A stretch of DNA of 64,000 bases from Rhizobium herbae. GTDB taxonomy: Bacteria; Pseudomonadota; Alphaproteobacteria; Rhizobiales; Rhizobiaceae. The notes beneath the pieces are model-generated. The model searched no databases. It was given only the letters and a program-made list of their open reading frames with translations, and was not told where the DNA came from. This document shows, in pieces, positions 16,913 to 25,875 of this stretch. A program made the translations under genes and the position numbers. Within the stretch, counting starts at the first letter, position 1, and each line of letters starts with the position of its first letter. The stretch covers positions 310,001 through 374,000 of the forward strand of contig NZ_JAGGJV010000004.1 of assembly GCF_017873135.1 (NCBI RefSeq), read 5' to 3'.

Positions 16913-16933
16913 TACTGCCATAAACTGACAGTA
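16913..16933. promoter_or_regulatory. Dyad operator upstream of the VOC gene
   Basis: TACTGCC-N7-GACAGTA, 42 bp upstream of the VOC-protein start, nearly identical to the dyad before the WYL regulator (16187-16207). Confidence 0.65.
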
Positions 16934-16975
16934 TGCCCGTTTAAAACGGTCTCCGTAAACACGAAGGAGATCACC

Positions 16976-17344
16976 ATGACAGCCGATTACATCCTGCTTG
17001 CCGTCGACAGCCCTGCCGAAAGCGCGAATTTCTACCAGACTGTTCTCGGCACGACGCCACTGGAACTCTCGCCGACCTTCGCGCTGTTCAAGATGAACGA
17101 GAGCACCAAGCTCGGCCTTTGGTCCCGGAAGACGATGGAGCCGAAAGTCACCGGCACCGCCGGCAGCAGCGAGCTGGCAATTTCGGTCGCCGGACGCGAG
17201 GGCGTCGATGCGCTGCACGCCGAATGGAGCAAGAAGGGCGTCACCATCCTGCAGGAACCCGTCGCCGCGGACTTCGGCTATACCTTTACCGGCGCCGATC
17301 CGGATGGCCACCGCCTGCGCGTCTTCACGCCTGAAGGCATCTGA
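16976..17344 (+). CDS. VOC-family (glyoxalase/bleomycin-resistance-like) protein
   Basis: 122 residues with the duplicated beta-alpha-beta-beta-beta VOC layout: '[36 protein letters not shown]' and '[49 protein letters not shown]'. The classic metal ligand positions are poorly kept in the first half, so this is as likely a binding protein as an enzyme. The ribosome site AAGGAG is strong. Probably controlled by the upstream WYL regulator through the shared dyad. Confidence 0.9.
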   Translation: MTADYILLAVDSPAESANFYQTVLGTTPLELSPTFALFKMNESTKLGLWSRKTMEPKVTGTAGSSELAISVAGREGVDALHAEWSKKGVTILQEPVAADFGYTFTGADPDGHRLRVFTPEGI

Positions 17345-17426
17345 TCAAGGGTGTTGCGGCCCGGCGCGAACAGCCGGGCCGCAATGGCAATTGCGCGAAA
17401 GAGCCGAAAGCTGTATTTCACGCCGC

Positions 17427-18371
17427 ATGACAGACGCGCTTCAAATTCCTCGCCCGGAAGCCGGTGGCCAGTTTCTGGTGGCCGCGCTTTATCATTTCGC
17501 CTCCTTCGGGCGCTTCGCCGATTTCCGGCAACCGCTCCAGCAGATGTGCGACGACAATCAGGTCAAGGGCACTCTTTTGCTCGCCCACGAGGGCATCAAC
17601 GGCACGATCGCCGGCCCCGAAGAGGGCATCAAAGCCGTCCTGGCATTCCTTCGCGCCCAGCCCGAGTTCACAAACCTCGAGCACAAGGAAAGCTGGGCTT
17701 CGTCCATGCCGTTCCTGCGCATGAAGGCGCGATTGAAGAAGGAAATCGTCACCATGGGCGTCGAGGATATCGACCCCAACAGGATCGTCGGCACCTATGT
17801 GGCGCCGAAGGATTGGAACGCGCTGATCTCCGATCCGGAGACGCTGGTGATCGACACCCGCAACGACTACGAGACGGCGATCGGCATGTTCCGCGGCGCG
17901 GTCGACCCAAACACCAAGAGCTTTCGTGATTTTCCCGGCTGGGTGAAGAACAATGCGGACCTCGCAGCCAAGCCGAAGATCGCCATGTACTGCACCGGCG
18001 GCATCCGCTGCGAAAAGGCGACGGCCTTCATGAAGGAACAGGGTTTCGACGAGGTCTATCATCTCAAGGGCGGCATCCTGAAATATCTGGAGGAAATGCC
18101 CGAGGAAGAAAGCCTGTGGGACGGCGCCTGCTTCGTCTTCGACGACCGGGTGTCGGTGACCCACGGTCTGAAAGAGGGCGAGCATACGCTCTGCCACGCA
18201 TGCCGCCAGCCGCTGACACCGCAAGACCTTTTGTCACCCCACCACGAACACGGTGTCTCCTGCATCCGCTGCCACGAGACCCGCACCGAGGAAGACCGTC
18301 TGCGCTATCGCCAGCGGCAGCGGCAGATGGAACTGGCAAAGACGCGCGGCGAGCGGCATCTGGGAAGCTGA
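17427..18371 (+). CDS. trhO: tRNA uridine(34) hydroxylase, rhodanese-type
   Basis: 314 residues (UPF0176/YceA family). N-terminal acylphosphatase-like half '[43 protein letters not shown]', then '[16 protein letters not shown]', and a rhodanese domain with the active loop C189-T-G-G-I-R-C195 ('[11 protein letters not shown]'). A C-terminal Cys-rich region ('LCHACRQPL', 'SCIRCHE') follows. TrhO makes 5-hydroxyuridine at the tRNA wobble position in an oxygen-dependent reaction. ATG 17427 gives the usual N-terminus. It converges on the GGDEF-EAL gene with only 6 bp between stops. Confidence 0.94.
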   Translation: MTDALQIPRPEAGGQFLVAALYHFASFGRFADFRQPLQQMCDDNQVKGTLLLAHEGINGTIAGPEEGIKAVLAFLRAQPEFTNLEHKESWASSMPFLRMKARLKKEIVTMGVEDIDPNRIVGTYVAPKDWNALISDPETLVIDTRNDYETAIGMFRGAVDPNTKSFRDFPGWVKNNADLAAKPKIAMYCTGGIRCEKATAFMKEQGFDEVYHLKGGILKYLEEMPEEESLWDGACFVFDDRVSVTHGLKEGEHTLCHACRQPLTPQDLLSPHHEHGVSCIRCHETRTEEDRLRYRQRQRQMELAKTRGERHLGS

Positions 18372-18377
18372 GAGGCC

Positions 18378-20579
18378 TTACGCCGAAAGCGATACGATCC
18401 CAGCGGCCGCGTTCTCGGCCAGGAGCGCCGGCAGATCGGCCTCTTCGACGGGGCGGAAGTAGAAATAGCCCTGCAGCTGGTCGCATCCGCACAGCCGCAG
18501 GAAGAGCGCCTGTTCCTCCGTCTCGATGCCTTCCGCCGTCACCGGAATATCGAGCGCCGCTGCAAGTGCCAGTGTCGCCTGCAGCATTTCCCGCCCGCGC
18601 GGGATGTCCTCCAGGGCGTTGATCATCGAACGATCGAGTTTCAACCGGTCGAAACCGAACTGCCGGAGATAGCCGATGCTGGAAAACCCGGCACCGAAAT
18701 CATCGAGCGCGATGCGCACGCCAAGCGCGTTGAGCGCTTCGATCGTCCCGCGGGCATGGGCGGGATTGTGGATGAAATAGCCTTCCGTCACTTCCAGCGT
18801 CACCGAAGCGGAGCGTATGCCGCTCTCGTCAAGCAGCCGCGTCACATTTGGAATGAAAAAGGGATTGCGGAACTGCGCCGGTGAAATATTGATGGAGATG
18901 CCGATCTGCGGCCATGTCCGCATCACCCGCAAGGCCTCCCGCATCACGAACAGGCCGAGCCTGTCGATCAATCCTGACGATTCCGCCAGCGGTATGAACA
19001 CCTCCGGCGAGACCATGCCCATTTGCGGGGAATTCCACCGCAACAGGGCCTCAAGCCCGACAATCGCCTTTGTCCGGGCATCGACGACAGGCTGGTAGAC
19101 GACGAAAAGCTGGTTGTCCTGGATGCCGGCGCGAAGAGCCACTTCCATTGCCTTGCGCTCGGCAAGGACAATATCCATCTCCCTGTCATAGGCAATAGCG
19201 CGGCCGCGGCCTTCCGCTTTTGCTTTGTACATAGCGATATCGGCGCGCCGCAACAGCTCCTCGGCATCGACAGAGCCAAGCGCGGAAACCGCAGTTCCGA
19301 CGCTGACACCCACCACCACGACCAGTTCACCGATCATGAAGGGCTCGGAGAAGAAATCCAGAACCAGCGTATCCAGCGATCGGCTTGGTTGCAGGCCTCG
19401 CTGAACCGGCAGCGCGATGGCAAACTCATCGCCGCCGAAACGGGCCAGAATGGCCTCCTGAGGAACAAGATGCGTCAAACCCGCCGCCACGCTGATGATC
19501 AGCCGGTCTCCGGTCGCATGCCCATACACGTCGTTGACCTCCTTGAAGCCGTCCATGTCCAGATAGAACAGCATCACGTCGTCGCGGCTGTCGCGCGCCG
19601 CGCCGATCATGTCCTTCAACCCGGTGAAGAGCCCCATGCGATTTGAAAGGCCGCTCAGCCTATCCGTCAGCGCCATCCTGCGCGCCGCGATCTCGTCGCC
19701 GCGCAACTTGCCGATGACGAGCGAGCCGGCGAGGACCAGCAGCGCGACGAAAACACCAACAATCATCATCGCGGCAAAGACGTAAGGACGCACCTGCCGG
19801 TAACTGATATCGCCGGGAGACTGTGCAGTCCAAGCGAGACCCGCGATGGCACGTCCAGCCGGATCGGTGATCACGGCTGAACCGGGAGGAACGGAAGAAG
19901 CGTCAATCAGATGCAGGCCCTGAATGAGATACGTCTCGGCGATACCGTCGATTTTTGCCTGATCCAGATGACGGACGAACACCAGCCGTTGCAGCCGATC
20001 CAACGGCACCGGAATATCCGCCGACGCCGCGCGAACAGTCGATACGCCGACGATCGCAATGCCATCGCTTGCCTGAACAAAACCGGATGCTTGCGCACCG
20101 GCGCCAATGCCGGCATTGCGGACCGTCTGCATCATGCCGTCGAAAGCCGGCGACAGGAATTCGGACGGCGACGTGAGGAACAGTTCTCCCCGCTGGAATG
20201 CCATCAGTATCTTATCGTCCGGGCCGAGAAGATAGGCCGTATCGAAAATATCCGACGCGGCGTTGGCAAGGTCGTAGTTCTGAAGAACCCAGTCCTTGGC
20301 CCCTGAAGAATAGACCGCCTGGGCAGCGGCGTCCCAGACCGTATAATCGACCATGGTCGAGGCCATCTGGCTCTGCAGCGTCGCCAACGCACCGGATACC
20401 GCCTGGCGGGACCGGCTTTCATCAAGCGCGTTGGCTGTAACAGCGACAGTCTGGAGTGCCGTCAGCACCACCGCCACGGCGGCGACGACGACCACGGCAA
20501 AGGATACAAGCAGAAGCAGCACGACATGTTGCCGCTTCAGCCGGATCGAATTCAGGAATGGTGTCAAAAGTTCGCGCAT
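18378..20579 (-). CDS. Membrane CHASE4-like/GGDEF/EAL cyclic-di-GMP protein
   Basis: 733 residues. TM1 at about 18-45, a periplasmic sensor of about 220 residues containing 'VDYTVWDAAAQAVYS' and 'LANAASDIFDTAYLLGPDDKILMAF' (CHASE4-like), TM2 'VFAAMMIVGVFVALLVLAGSLVIG', then GGDEF with an intact G-site at 382-386 (FGGDEF) and EAL with E510-A-L plus 'DDFGAGFSSIGYL' and 'AEGIETEEQ'. Both catalytic signatures look intact, so either synthase or phosphodiesterase activity is possible. No I-site RxxD is evident at the usual distance before GGDEF. It lies downstream of the aconitase X pair but is separated by a hairpin at 20601-20620. Confidence 0.93.
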   Translation of the reverse strand: MRELLTPFLNSIRLKRQHVVLLLLVSFAVVVVAAVAVVLTALQTVAVTANALDESRSRQAVSGALATLQSQMASTMVDYTVWDAAAQAVYSSGAKDWVLQNYDLANAASDIFDTAYLLGPDDKILMAFQRGELFLTSPSEFLSPAFDGMMQTVRNAGIGAGAQASGFVQASDGIAIVGVSTVRAASADIPVPLDRLQRLVFVRHLDQAKIDGIAETYLIQGLHLIDASSVPPGSAVITDPAGRAIAGLAWTAQSPGDISYRQVRPYVFAAMMIVGVFVALLVLAGSLVIGKLRGDEIAARRMALTDRLSGLSNRMGLFTGLKDMIGAARDSRDDVMLFYLDMDGFKEVNDVYGHATGDRLIISVAAGLTHLVPQEAILARFGGDEFAIALPVQRGLQPSRSLDTLVLDFFSEPFMIGELVVVVGVSVGTAVSALGSVDAEELLRRADIAMYKAKAEGRGRAIAYDREMDIVLAERKAMEVALRAGIQDNQLFVVYQPVVDARTKAIVGLEALLRWNSPQMGMVSPEVFIPLAESSGLIDRLGLFVMREALRVMRTWPQIGISINISPAQFRNPFFIPNVTRLLDESGIRSASVTLEVTEGYFIHNPAHARGTIEALNALGVRIALDDFGAGFSSIGYLRQFGFDRLKLDRSMINALEDIPRGREMLQATLALAAALDIPVTAEGIETEEQALFLRLCGCDQLQGYFYFRPVEEADLPALLAENAAAGIVSLSA

Positions 20580-20600
20580 CTTGCGCGCACAGTGTCAGGA

Positions 20601-20620
20601 AAAACATTTCGGAATGTTTT
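20601..20620 (-). terminator. Terminator after the aconitase X operon
   Basis: AAAACATT-TCGG-AATGTTTT; on the minus strand the stem is followed by a U-run (GTTTTTCC). It lies 25 nt beyond the small-subunit stop. Confidence 0.6.
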
Positions 20621-20644
20621 ACAGCAGTTGCTGAAAAAAGGTTT

Positions 20645-21082
20645 TTACAAGACCGCGGCTAGAACTTGCAGCATTGCTTCCGACGTTTTTGCATCCAGCG
20701 CAAGACCCCAGCTATCGCTGACCAATTGCCAATTGAATTCCGATGCCAGCACCACCGGACAGGACACGCCGTACAATTCGGCAGCCACCATCGCGCCGAC
20801 CGTCACGATCGCGTCCCGCGTCATCAGGACGATACCCGCCGGTCCGGTTCCCCGGCGGATCGCCTCGGCTAGAACCGAACTGCCGGAACTGGAGCCGCGC
20901 CCGGCTTTCATGACGAGAATGCGGCCGGACAGAACCTCGTCCTTCTGCGTATGCCACCGATCGATGATCCGGCCGGTGGCGGAATCAAGACCGCCCCAAA
21001 AGCTCAAGGGTTCCGACAGCACGAAGGTTTGCCCCTGCGCCTGTCCGGGAACGAGCGTGACGGCGGCGATGAAATCGGTCAC
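20645..21082 (-). CDS. Aconitase X small (swivel, DUF126) subunit
   Basis: 145 residues. '[20 protein letters not shown]' and '[51 protein letters not shown]' are the hallmark of DUF126, the swivelling domain of aconitase X, including the phosphate/carboxylate-contacting GSSSGS loop. In two-subunit AcnX it completes the active site formed with the large subunit. Its ATG overlaps the large-subunit stop (ATGA, 21079-21082), ensuring equal synthesis. Confidence 0.93.
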   Translation of the reverse strand: MTDFIAAVTLVPGQAQGQTFVLSEPLSFWGGLDSATGRIIDRWHTQKDEVLSGRILVMKAGRGSSSGSSVLAEAIRRGTGPAGIVLMTRDAIVTVGAMVAAELYGVSCPVVLASEFNWQLVSDSWGLALDAKTSEAMLQVLAAVL

Positions 21083-22323
21083 AGCCGCACCACCTTTCCG
21101 GCGCGGGCCGAGGCGATGCAGTCCGCAAGCGATCCGAAGGCGATATCGACGCCGATATTGCCGGGAGCGTAGTAGGCCATCTTGCCGGAATTGGTCATGA
21201 TCGCACCGGACATGTCGCGCATGATCGCGGTAACATAGGTGCAGGTATCGATGACGAGCGTCACGCCGTGAGCCTCCAGCGTTCGATCCCAGCCGCGCCT
21301 GCCGAGTTCTTCGAGAACGCCGCGATGGGTGTTGATGTAAATGTCGATAACGGGCTTTGGCCCTTCGACAAGAGGCATCAGCCGGACGAATTCCTCCAGC
21401 GAGAAATGCGGCGTGCCGAAGCTGACGCCGACGAGCGGCGTGCCATCCGGCACGGTCGACAGGCCACGCACGGTCCGGCGCAGGTCATCCGTGGTCAGCC
21501 GGATCGTTTCGATGGGTTGCCGGCCTTGAAATGCCGCCTCGACGGTCGGCGCCTCCGGCGTCAGGCCAACCGCATGGAACAGGGCGACAGCTCCCGACGA
21601 GGCCGCAACGGCGCCGAGCGCCTTCAGGTCGTCCTCCCGCGTATGAACAGGCAAACCGGTGATGGCCGGGATGAGACTGCCACAGCGCTTGCCGATCGTG
21701 TGGCCGACCGCGACGCAAGCAGGACCAGCGTCGGACCACTCCTCCGGCAAGCTTTCGATCTCGACCAGAACCTGCGCGCGCCGGTTTTCCGGCATATGCA
21801 GCCCGTAATAGGGTGCCCTGCCCGTCAGCGCGCAACAGAGGTCGATGAAATCGCCATAGCGATTGGTGCGGGCACCGATGACCGAATTGGCAAAGACGAT
21901 GGCATTGGATTCCGCCCAGGCGATCTGCGCGCCGAAGCGCGGCCGGAACATCGTCTGGTAGGGCGCGCAGGTAAACGTCGGCATACAGCCGAGTTCCTCA
22001 TGCGCTTTCATCAGCCGCGCGCCGTTGGCGCCGATCTCCTTGTCGCCGTGGAACAGTTCCGGATGGATGAGATCGACGGATCCGACATTCAACGTCGTCG
22101 GCACGCGAACGCGGCCCTTCAGGCGCACCAGATGCTCGACGAAATCGAGACTGACCTGACCGAGATAAAGACAGCCGTCGATATGGGCTGCCTCGATATC
22201 GATGAAGCTTTCCGCCTCGACCGCCTCGGCAAAACGCGTCAGTAGCCGCATGCAGAAGGCCGCCGCCTCGCCGTGGATACCGGCCAGCAGTTCGCCATCG
22301 AAAAGGGAAAGTTGAAGGGCCAT
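21079..22323 (-). CDS. Aconitase X catalytic (DUF521) subunit; probable hydroxyproline-type dehydratase
   Basis: 414 residues. Conserved blocks '[11 protein letters not shown]', '[16 protein letters not shown]', '[30 protein letters not shown]', 'CGSLIPA' and '[12 protein letters not shown]' include the cysteines expected for the Fe-S cluster. Known bacterial AcnX proteins dehydrate cis-3-hydroxy-L-proline (or, in archaea, phosphomevalonate); the bacterial context favours the former, but no proline racemase or pyrroline reductase gene is adjacent, so the substrate remains open. The start codon lies inside a 10-bp-arm palindrome (22322-22348). No Shine-Dalgarno is obvious in front of it. Confidence 0.92.
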   Translation of the reverse strand: MALQLSLFDGELLAGIHGEAAAFCMRLLTRFAEAVEAESFIDIEAAHIDGCLYLGQVSLDFVEHLVRLKGRVRVPTTLNVGSVDLIHPELFHGDKEIGANGARLMKAHEELGCMPTFTCAPYQTMFRPRFGAQIAWAESNAIVFANSVIGARTNRYGDFIDLCCALTGRAPYYGLHMPENRRAQVLVEIESLPEEWSDAGPACVAVGHTIGKRCGSLIPAITGLPVHTREDDLKALGAVAASSGAVALFHAVGLTPEAPTVEAAFQGRQPIETIRLTTDDLRRTVRGLSTVPDGTPLVGVSFGTPHFSLEEFVRLMPLVEGPKPVIDIYINTHRGVLEELGRRGWDRTLEAHGVTLVIDTCTYVTAIMRDMSGAIMTNSGKMAYYAPGNIGVDIAFGSLADCIASARAGKVVRL

Positions 22324-22348
22324 GATCCGGCTTAGAATGCCGGATCAT
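22322..22348. promoter_or_regulatory. Palindrome overlapping the aconitase X start codon
   Basis: ATGATCCGGC-N7-GCCGGATCAT, perfect 10-bp arms. On the minus-strand transcript the second arm contains the AUG of the large subunit. Either an operator (GntR/IclR-like) or an RNA hairpin hiding the start codon. Confidence 0.6.
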
Positions 22349-22382
22349 TCGATGTCAATTGTGACGCGTCGTTCTCAATCGA

Positions 22383-22405
22383 ACAAGGCTGTCACCCAGC
22401 CTTGT
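22383..22405 (-). terminator. Hairpin overlapping the beta-glucosidase stop codon
   Basis: ACAAGGCTG and CAGCCTTGT form a perfect 9-bp stem around TCACC; the GH1 stop codon (22392-22394) is in the loop/arm. It probably ends the GH1 transcript; no U-tract is seen. Confidence 0.5.
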
Positions 22406-23765
22406 GATTACCCTTCGGAAACTCTTCAGCCAGTTCCTTGTACCAATGGCCACTCTTCTTGATGGTGCGAACCTGGGTGTCGTAATCGACATGGACGATG
22501 CCGAAGCGCATCCTGTAGCCTTCCGCCCATTCGAAATTGTCCATCAGGCTCCAGGCGAAATAGCCCTTCATCGGATAGCCTTCGGCGATCAGGTCTGCCA
22601 CGACCGAGAGGTGATCGGAGATATAATCGAGGCGTGGCTGGTCGTCGACCACGCCGTTTTCGATGTCCATATTGTAGCAGGCGCCATTCTCGGTGATGTA
22701 GCAATCCGGCAGTTCGTAACGATCATTGACGGTGCGGATGAGGTCGCCGAGCGCCTGGGGAAAGACTTCCCAGCCGATATCGGTCTTGACGTCGCTGACC
22801 GGCTTGGCGTTGACCGTTGCCGGGAATTCGGCGCCCTCAGACGGGTCGTGGGAAACACGCATCGGCGTGTAGTAGTTGACGCCCCACCAGTCGGTTTTCT
22901 GGCTGATCGTCGCCATGTCGCCGTCCTCGATAACAGGCATGCGGTCGCCAAGAGCGGAAAGGAAGCTGTCGGGATATTCACCCTTGAAGATCGGGCCGAA
23001 AAAGACGCCGTTATGAAAATCGAAGGCGCGTTCGGCGGCGGCCGTGTCTTCGGCACTGTCGCTGCCCGCATAGACGTGCATCGGGTTGATGACGATGCCG
23101 ACCGGCAGATTCGGCTGCTCCTCGCGGACCGTGGCGACGCCGAGGCCGTGGGCGAGATTGGTAAAATGCAGCGCGTGCAGTGCTGCATCCATGTTGCGTT
23201 CGCCCGGCGCATGGATACCCCAGAGATGGCTGAGCCAGACGGAGCACCAGGGCTCGTTGAAGGTCGCCACCGCATCCAGCCGGTCGCCCAGCCGGGAAAT
23301 CACGGTCTTGGCATAGCGCTGGTAGGCATAGGCGGTCGAGCGCGCCGTCCAGCCGCCGTCGCCCATCAGCGCCAGTGGCAGGTCCCAATGGTAGAGCGTG
23401 GCGAATGCCTTGATGTTGCGCTGCTTCAGGCCATCGACGAGACGATCGTAGAAATCCAGCCCCTTCTCGTTGATCGGGCCGGTACCTTCCGGGATGATGC
23501 GCGGCCAGGCGACGGAGAAGCGATAGGCCTCGACGCCGAGGCTCTGGATCAGGTCGAGGTCTTCGTCCAGCCGATTGTAATGATCGCAGGCTATATCGCC
23601 ATTGTGGCCCTTGTAGACGCGCCCCGGCATGTTGGAGAAGGCATCCCAGATCGAGGGCTTGCGGCCATCAGCCTTGGTCGCACCCTCGATCTGGAACGAG
23701 GCGGTCGCCACGCCGAAAATGAAATCGCCGGGGAAACGGTCTGCAAGGGTCTTGGGATCGATCAT
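22392..23765 (-). CDS. GH1 beta-glucosidase
   Basis: 457 residues. Glycoside hydrolase family 1 motifs: N-terminal 'FIFGVATASFQIEGA', acid/base E171 in 'ATFNEPW', nucleophile E359 in 'YITENG', and 'SLMDNFEWAEGY' near the C-terminus. It has no signal peptide, so it acts in the cytoplasm on imported beta-glucosides or related disaccharides. It is a single gene with a perfect 16-bp palindrome 26 bp upstream of the ATG. No sugar transporter is adjacent; the ABC system at 27-31 kb is a possible but unproven partner. Confidence 0.95.
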   Translation of the reverse strand: MIDPKTLADRFPGDFIFGVATASFQIEGATKADGRKPSIWDAFSNMPGRVYKGHNGDIACDHYNRLDEDLDLIQSLGVEAYRFSVAWPRIIPEGTGPINEKGLDFYDRLVDGLKQRNIKAFATLYHWDLPLALMGDGGWTARSTAYAYQRYAKTVISRLGDRLDAVATFNEPWCSVWLSHLWGIHAPGERNMDAALHALHFTNLAHGLGVATVREEQPNLPVGIVINPMHVYAGSDSAEDTAAAERAFDFHNGVFFGPIFKGEYPDSFLSALGDRMPVIEDGDMATISQKTDWWGVNYYTPMRVSHDPSEGAEFPATVNAKPVSDVKTDIGWEVFPQALGDLIRTVNDRYELPDCYITENGACYNMDIENGVVDDQPRLDYISDHLSVVADLIAEGYPMKGYFAWSLMDNFEWAEGYRMRFGIVHVDYDTQVRTIKKSGHWYKELAEEFPKGNHKAG

Positions 23766-23790
23766 GAAATTCTCCGGATAGGCAACACAA

Positions 23791-23806
23791 ACTGCAACGT
23801 TGCAGT
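23791..23806. promoter_or_regulatory. Palindromic LacI-type operator of the beta-glucosidase gene
   Basis: ACTGCAACGTTGCAGT, a perfect 16-bp palindrome with central CG as in LacI/GalR operators, 26 bp upstream of the GH1 start. No LacI gene is adjacent. Confidence 0.7.
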
Positions 23807-23881
23807 AAAATGGTTTTTGAGAAAGTCAACCGCGCGTTTTGAGAAACGCGGTAGGATTTGCTCGCGGCGAAAATGCGATAT

Positions 23882-24181
23882 TCATGTTTCAGGAAAAAGA
23901 ATGGCCTCGTAGTCCTGAACGCCGTTCAAAATATGCAGAATTTCAACCCTGTCAGCGCCGACCGCATAAAAGATCAGATAGCCTCGATAAGGACGCCTTC
24001 GAACACCAGTGTTCGCGTAGCGCGGAACAAGCGGAAAAGCATAGGGCGATTGAGCCAGTCGCTCGCAGCGATCGATCAACTCCCGAACAAAGACTACCGC
24101 GCGACCCGGATTATCGTGAGAAATATAATCGGCGATATGCTCGATGTCCGCCTCGGCCGCGTCGGTAAAAACGACGATCAC
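23882..24181 (-). CDS. parE: ParE/RelE-superfamily toxin
   Basis: 99 residues. 'MIVVFTDAAEADIEHIADYISHDNPGRAVVFVRELIDRCERLAQSPYAFPLVPRYANTGVRRRPYRGYLIFYAVGADRVEILHILNGVQDYEAIL' is a full ParE-type sequence with the conserved central Arg-rich strand and a C-terminal 'ILHILNG' strand. ParE proteins poison DNA gyrase. Its ATG overlaps the antitoxin stop (ATGA), and it is the second gene of the operon, the normal order. It looks intact. Confidence 0.93.
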   Translation of the reverse strand: MIVVFTDAAEADIEHIADYISHDNPGRAVVFVRELIDRCERLAQSPYAFPLVPRYANTGVRRRPYRGYLIFYAVGADRVEILHILNGVQDYEAILFPET

Positions 24182-24441
24182 GAATTGCCGTCTTTTTCCT
24201 CATTCTCATATTTGGCGACGAGGCGCGCAAGCACATCCTTTGCAGGCTTCACCCGGCCAGCCTCCACATCCGCAAGCCCACGGGCGATCGAAAGGTCGAG
24301 CGCGGCCAGTCTCTTTTCGCGATCCTCGATCATCCGGACACCTTCCCGCAGCACTTCACTGCGAGAATTGTAGCGTCCGTTTTTCACCAGATCGGTTACA
24401 TAGTCTTCCAGATGCTGTCCGAGGTTCGCGCTGCTTGCCAT
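24178..24441 (-). CDS. parD: ParD-type antitoxin
   Basis: 87 residues. 'MASSANLGQHLEDYVTDLVKNGRYNSRSEVLREGVRMIEDREKRLAALDLSIARGLADVEAGRV' shows the N-terminal ribbon-helix-helix DNA-binding domain and the disordered C-terminal toxin-wrapping helix. ATG 24441 was chosen because the RHH fold starts there; a longer frame to 24486 lacks the fold. The upstream region has two direct CTGTTAT elements (about 24464-24484) which may be ParD sites. Confidence 0.93.
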   Translation of the reverse strand: MASSANLGQHLEDYVTDLVKNGRYNSRSEVLREGVRMIEDREKRLAALDLSIARGLADVEAGRVKPAKDVLARLVAKYENEEKDGNS

Positions 24442-24525
24442 GTCGTTTCCTGTTTGTCTGCCGACAGAAACAATAACAGTTAGCATAACAGCAAGCGCGA
24501 ACCGGATAAAGATTGCCCGAACAAA

Positions 24526-25707
24526 TTAAACCTTCACCCAGGCACCGTTGCGCCTTGACGACTGCACGCAGGCATCGACGAACACCATGCCCTTCATGCC
24601 ATCGTCGATTGTCGGATAGATGACAGCCGGATCGACGGCCACACCCTTGCGCTTGGCAAAGATGGCGCGGGCGGCTTCCGTATAGATATTGGCGAAACCC
24701 TCGAGATAACCCTCCGGATGACCAGACGGGATGCGGGAGACGCGGGCGGCGGACGGGCCGGAGCCGGCACCGGCGCGGGTGATCAGCCGCTTCGGTTCGC
24801 CGAACGGCGTATACCAGAGATAATTCGGATCCTTCTGCGTCCACTCGAGACCGCCCTTGGTGCCATAGACGCGGACCATCAGGCCGTTCTCGTGGCCGGG
24901 AGCGACCTGGCTGCACCAGAGCAGGCCCTTGGCGCGCTCACCGTTCTTTTCCTTGAAGCGCATCATGACATGGGCGTTGTCGTCCAGCGCCCGGCCCTTG
25001 ACGAAACTGTCGAGATCGGCGGCAAGCTCTTCCAGTTCCAGGCCGGAGACGAACGCGCCGAGATTGTAGGCGTGGGTGCCGATATCGCCGGTGGAACCGC
25101 CGGCACCGGACTTCGACGGATCGGTGCGCCATGCAGCCTGCTTCTGGCCGGATTGCTCGATATTTTCCGTCAGCCAGTCCTGCGGATATTCCATCTGCAC
25201 CAGCCGGACCGCGCCGATATCGCCATTGGCAATCATCTCGCGGGCCTGACGCACCATCGGATAACCGGTGTAGTTGTGCGTCAGCACGAACAGCGCGTCG
25301 CTCTCGTCCGCCAGCTTCTTCAGCTTCTTCGCATCCGATAGCGTCGAGGTCAGCGGCTTGTCGCAGATCACATGGATGCCGCGCTTGAGAAATTCCTTGG
25401 CCGCCTCGTAATGCACATGGTTCGGCGTGACGATGGCAACGGCCTCGATGCCGTTCTTCAGCTTGGCCTCGCGGATCGCCATTTCCTTGAAATCGGAATA
25501 GCTGCGCGATGGGTCGAGACCAAGCTCGGCGCCCGAGGCCTTGGCCTTTTCCGGCGTCGACGACAGGGCGCCGGCGACCAGCTCGAAATGATCGTCAAGA
25601 CGCGCCGCCATACGGTGGACCGCGCCGATGAAGGCGCCGGTGCCGCCGCCGACCATGCCGAGGCGAATGCGTTTTTCGCGAACCTCTGTGGTTCCTTCGA
25701 TTGCCAT
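24526..25707 (-). CDS. Gfo/Idh/MocA-family NAD(P)-dependent oxidoreductase
   Basis: 393 residues. The N-terminal Rossmann fold 'RIRLGMVGGGTGAFIGAVHRMAARLDDHFELVAGALSS' and 'VAIVTPNHVHYEAAKEFLKRGIHVICDKPLTS' with the catalytic Lys of the EKP-type motif (here CDKP) are clear, then the C-terminal dimerisation sheet ('GDIGTHAYNLGAFVSGLE'). Family members oxidise sugar or inositol hydroxyls. It follows the TIM-barrel isomerase gene in the same direction, separated by a palindromic repeat (25751-25872), so the two probably act on the same sugar. Confidence 0.92.
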   Translation of the reverse strand: MAIEGTTEVREKRIRLGMVGGGTGAFIGAVHRMAARLDDHFELVAGALSSTPEKAKASGAELGLDPSRSYSDFKEMAIREAKLKNGIEAVAIVTPNHVHYEAAKEFLKRGIHVICDKPLTSTLSDAKKLKKLADESDALFVLTHNYTGYPMVRQAREMIANGDIGAVRLVQMEYPQDWLTENIEQSGQKQAAWRTDPSKSGAGGSTGDIGTHAYNLGAFVSGLELEELAADLDSFVKGRALDDNAHVMMRFKEKNGERAKGLLWCSQVAPGHENGLMVRVYGTKGGLEWTQKDPNYLWYTPFGEPKRLITRAGAGSGPSAARVSRIPSGHPEGYLEGFANIYTEAARAIFAKRKGVAVDPAVIYPTIDDGMKGMVFVDACVQSSRRNGAWVKV

Positions 25708-25750
25708 GAGAGTGTCTCCTCAATTGTGTTTTGTGTTCGCGGAGAGTTTT

Positions 25751-25872
25751 ACCTCCCCCTTGAGGGGGGAGGTCGCAGCGAAGCTGCGGGTGGGGGTAAT
25801 CCGTTGCGTTTCGCGAAAAGTCGCCCCACCCCGGCGCTTTGCGCCGACCCTCCCCTTCAAGGGGAGGGTTTA
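25751..25872. repeat. Rhizobial palindromic intergenic repeat (REP-like)
   Basis: A cluster of nested hairpins: ACCTCCCCCTTGAGGGGGG with AGGT, GCAGCGAAGCTGC, GGTGGGG pairing with CCCCACC, GGCGCTTTGCGCC, and ACCCTCCCCTTC/AAGGGGAGGGT. It fills the spacer between the isomerase and oxidoreductase genes. It resembles the dispersed extragenic palindromes of Rhizobiales and may act as mRNA stabiliser or partial terminator. Confidence 0.8.
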
Positions 25873-25875
25873 AAC

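Noticed and set aside
22404..23912. 502-codon plus-strand frame opposite the GH1 gene
   Set aside because: Mirror frame of a well-supported glycosidase; no motif.
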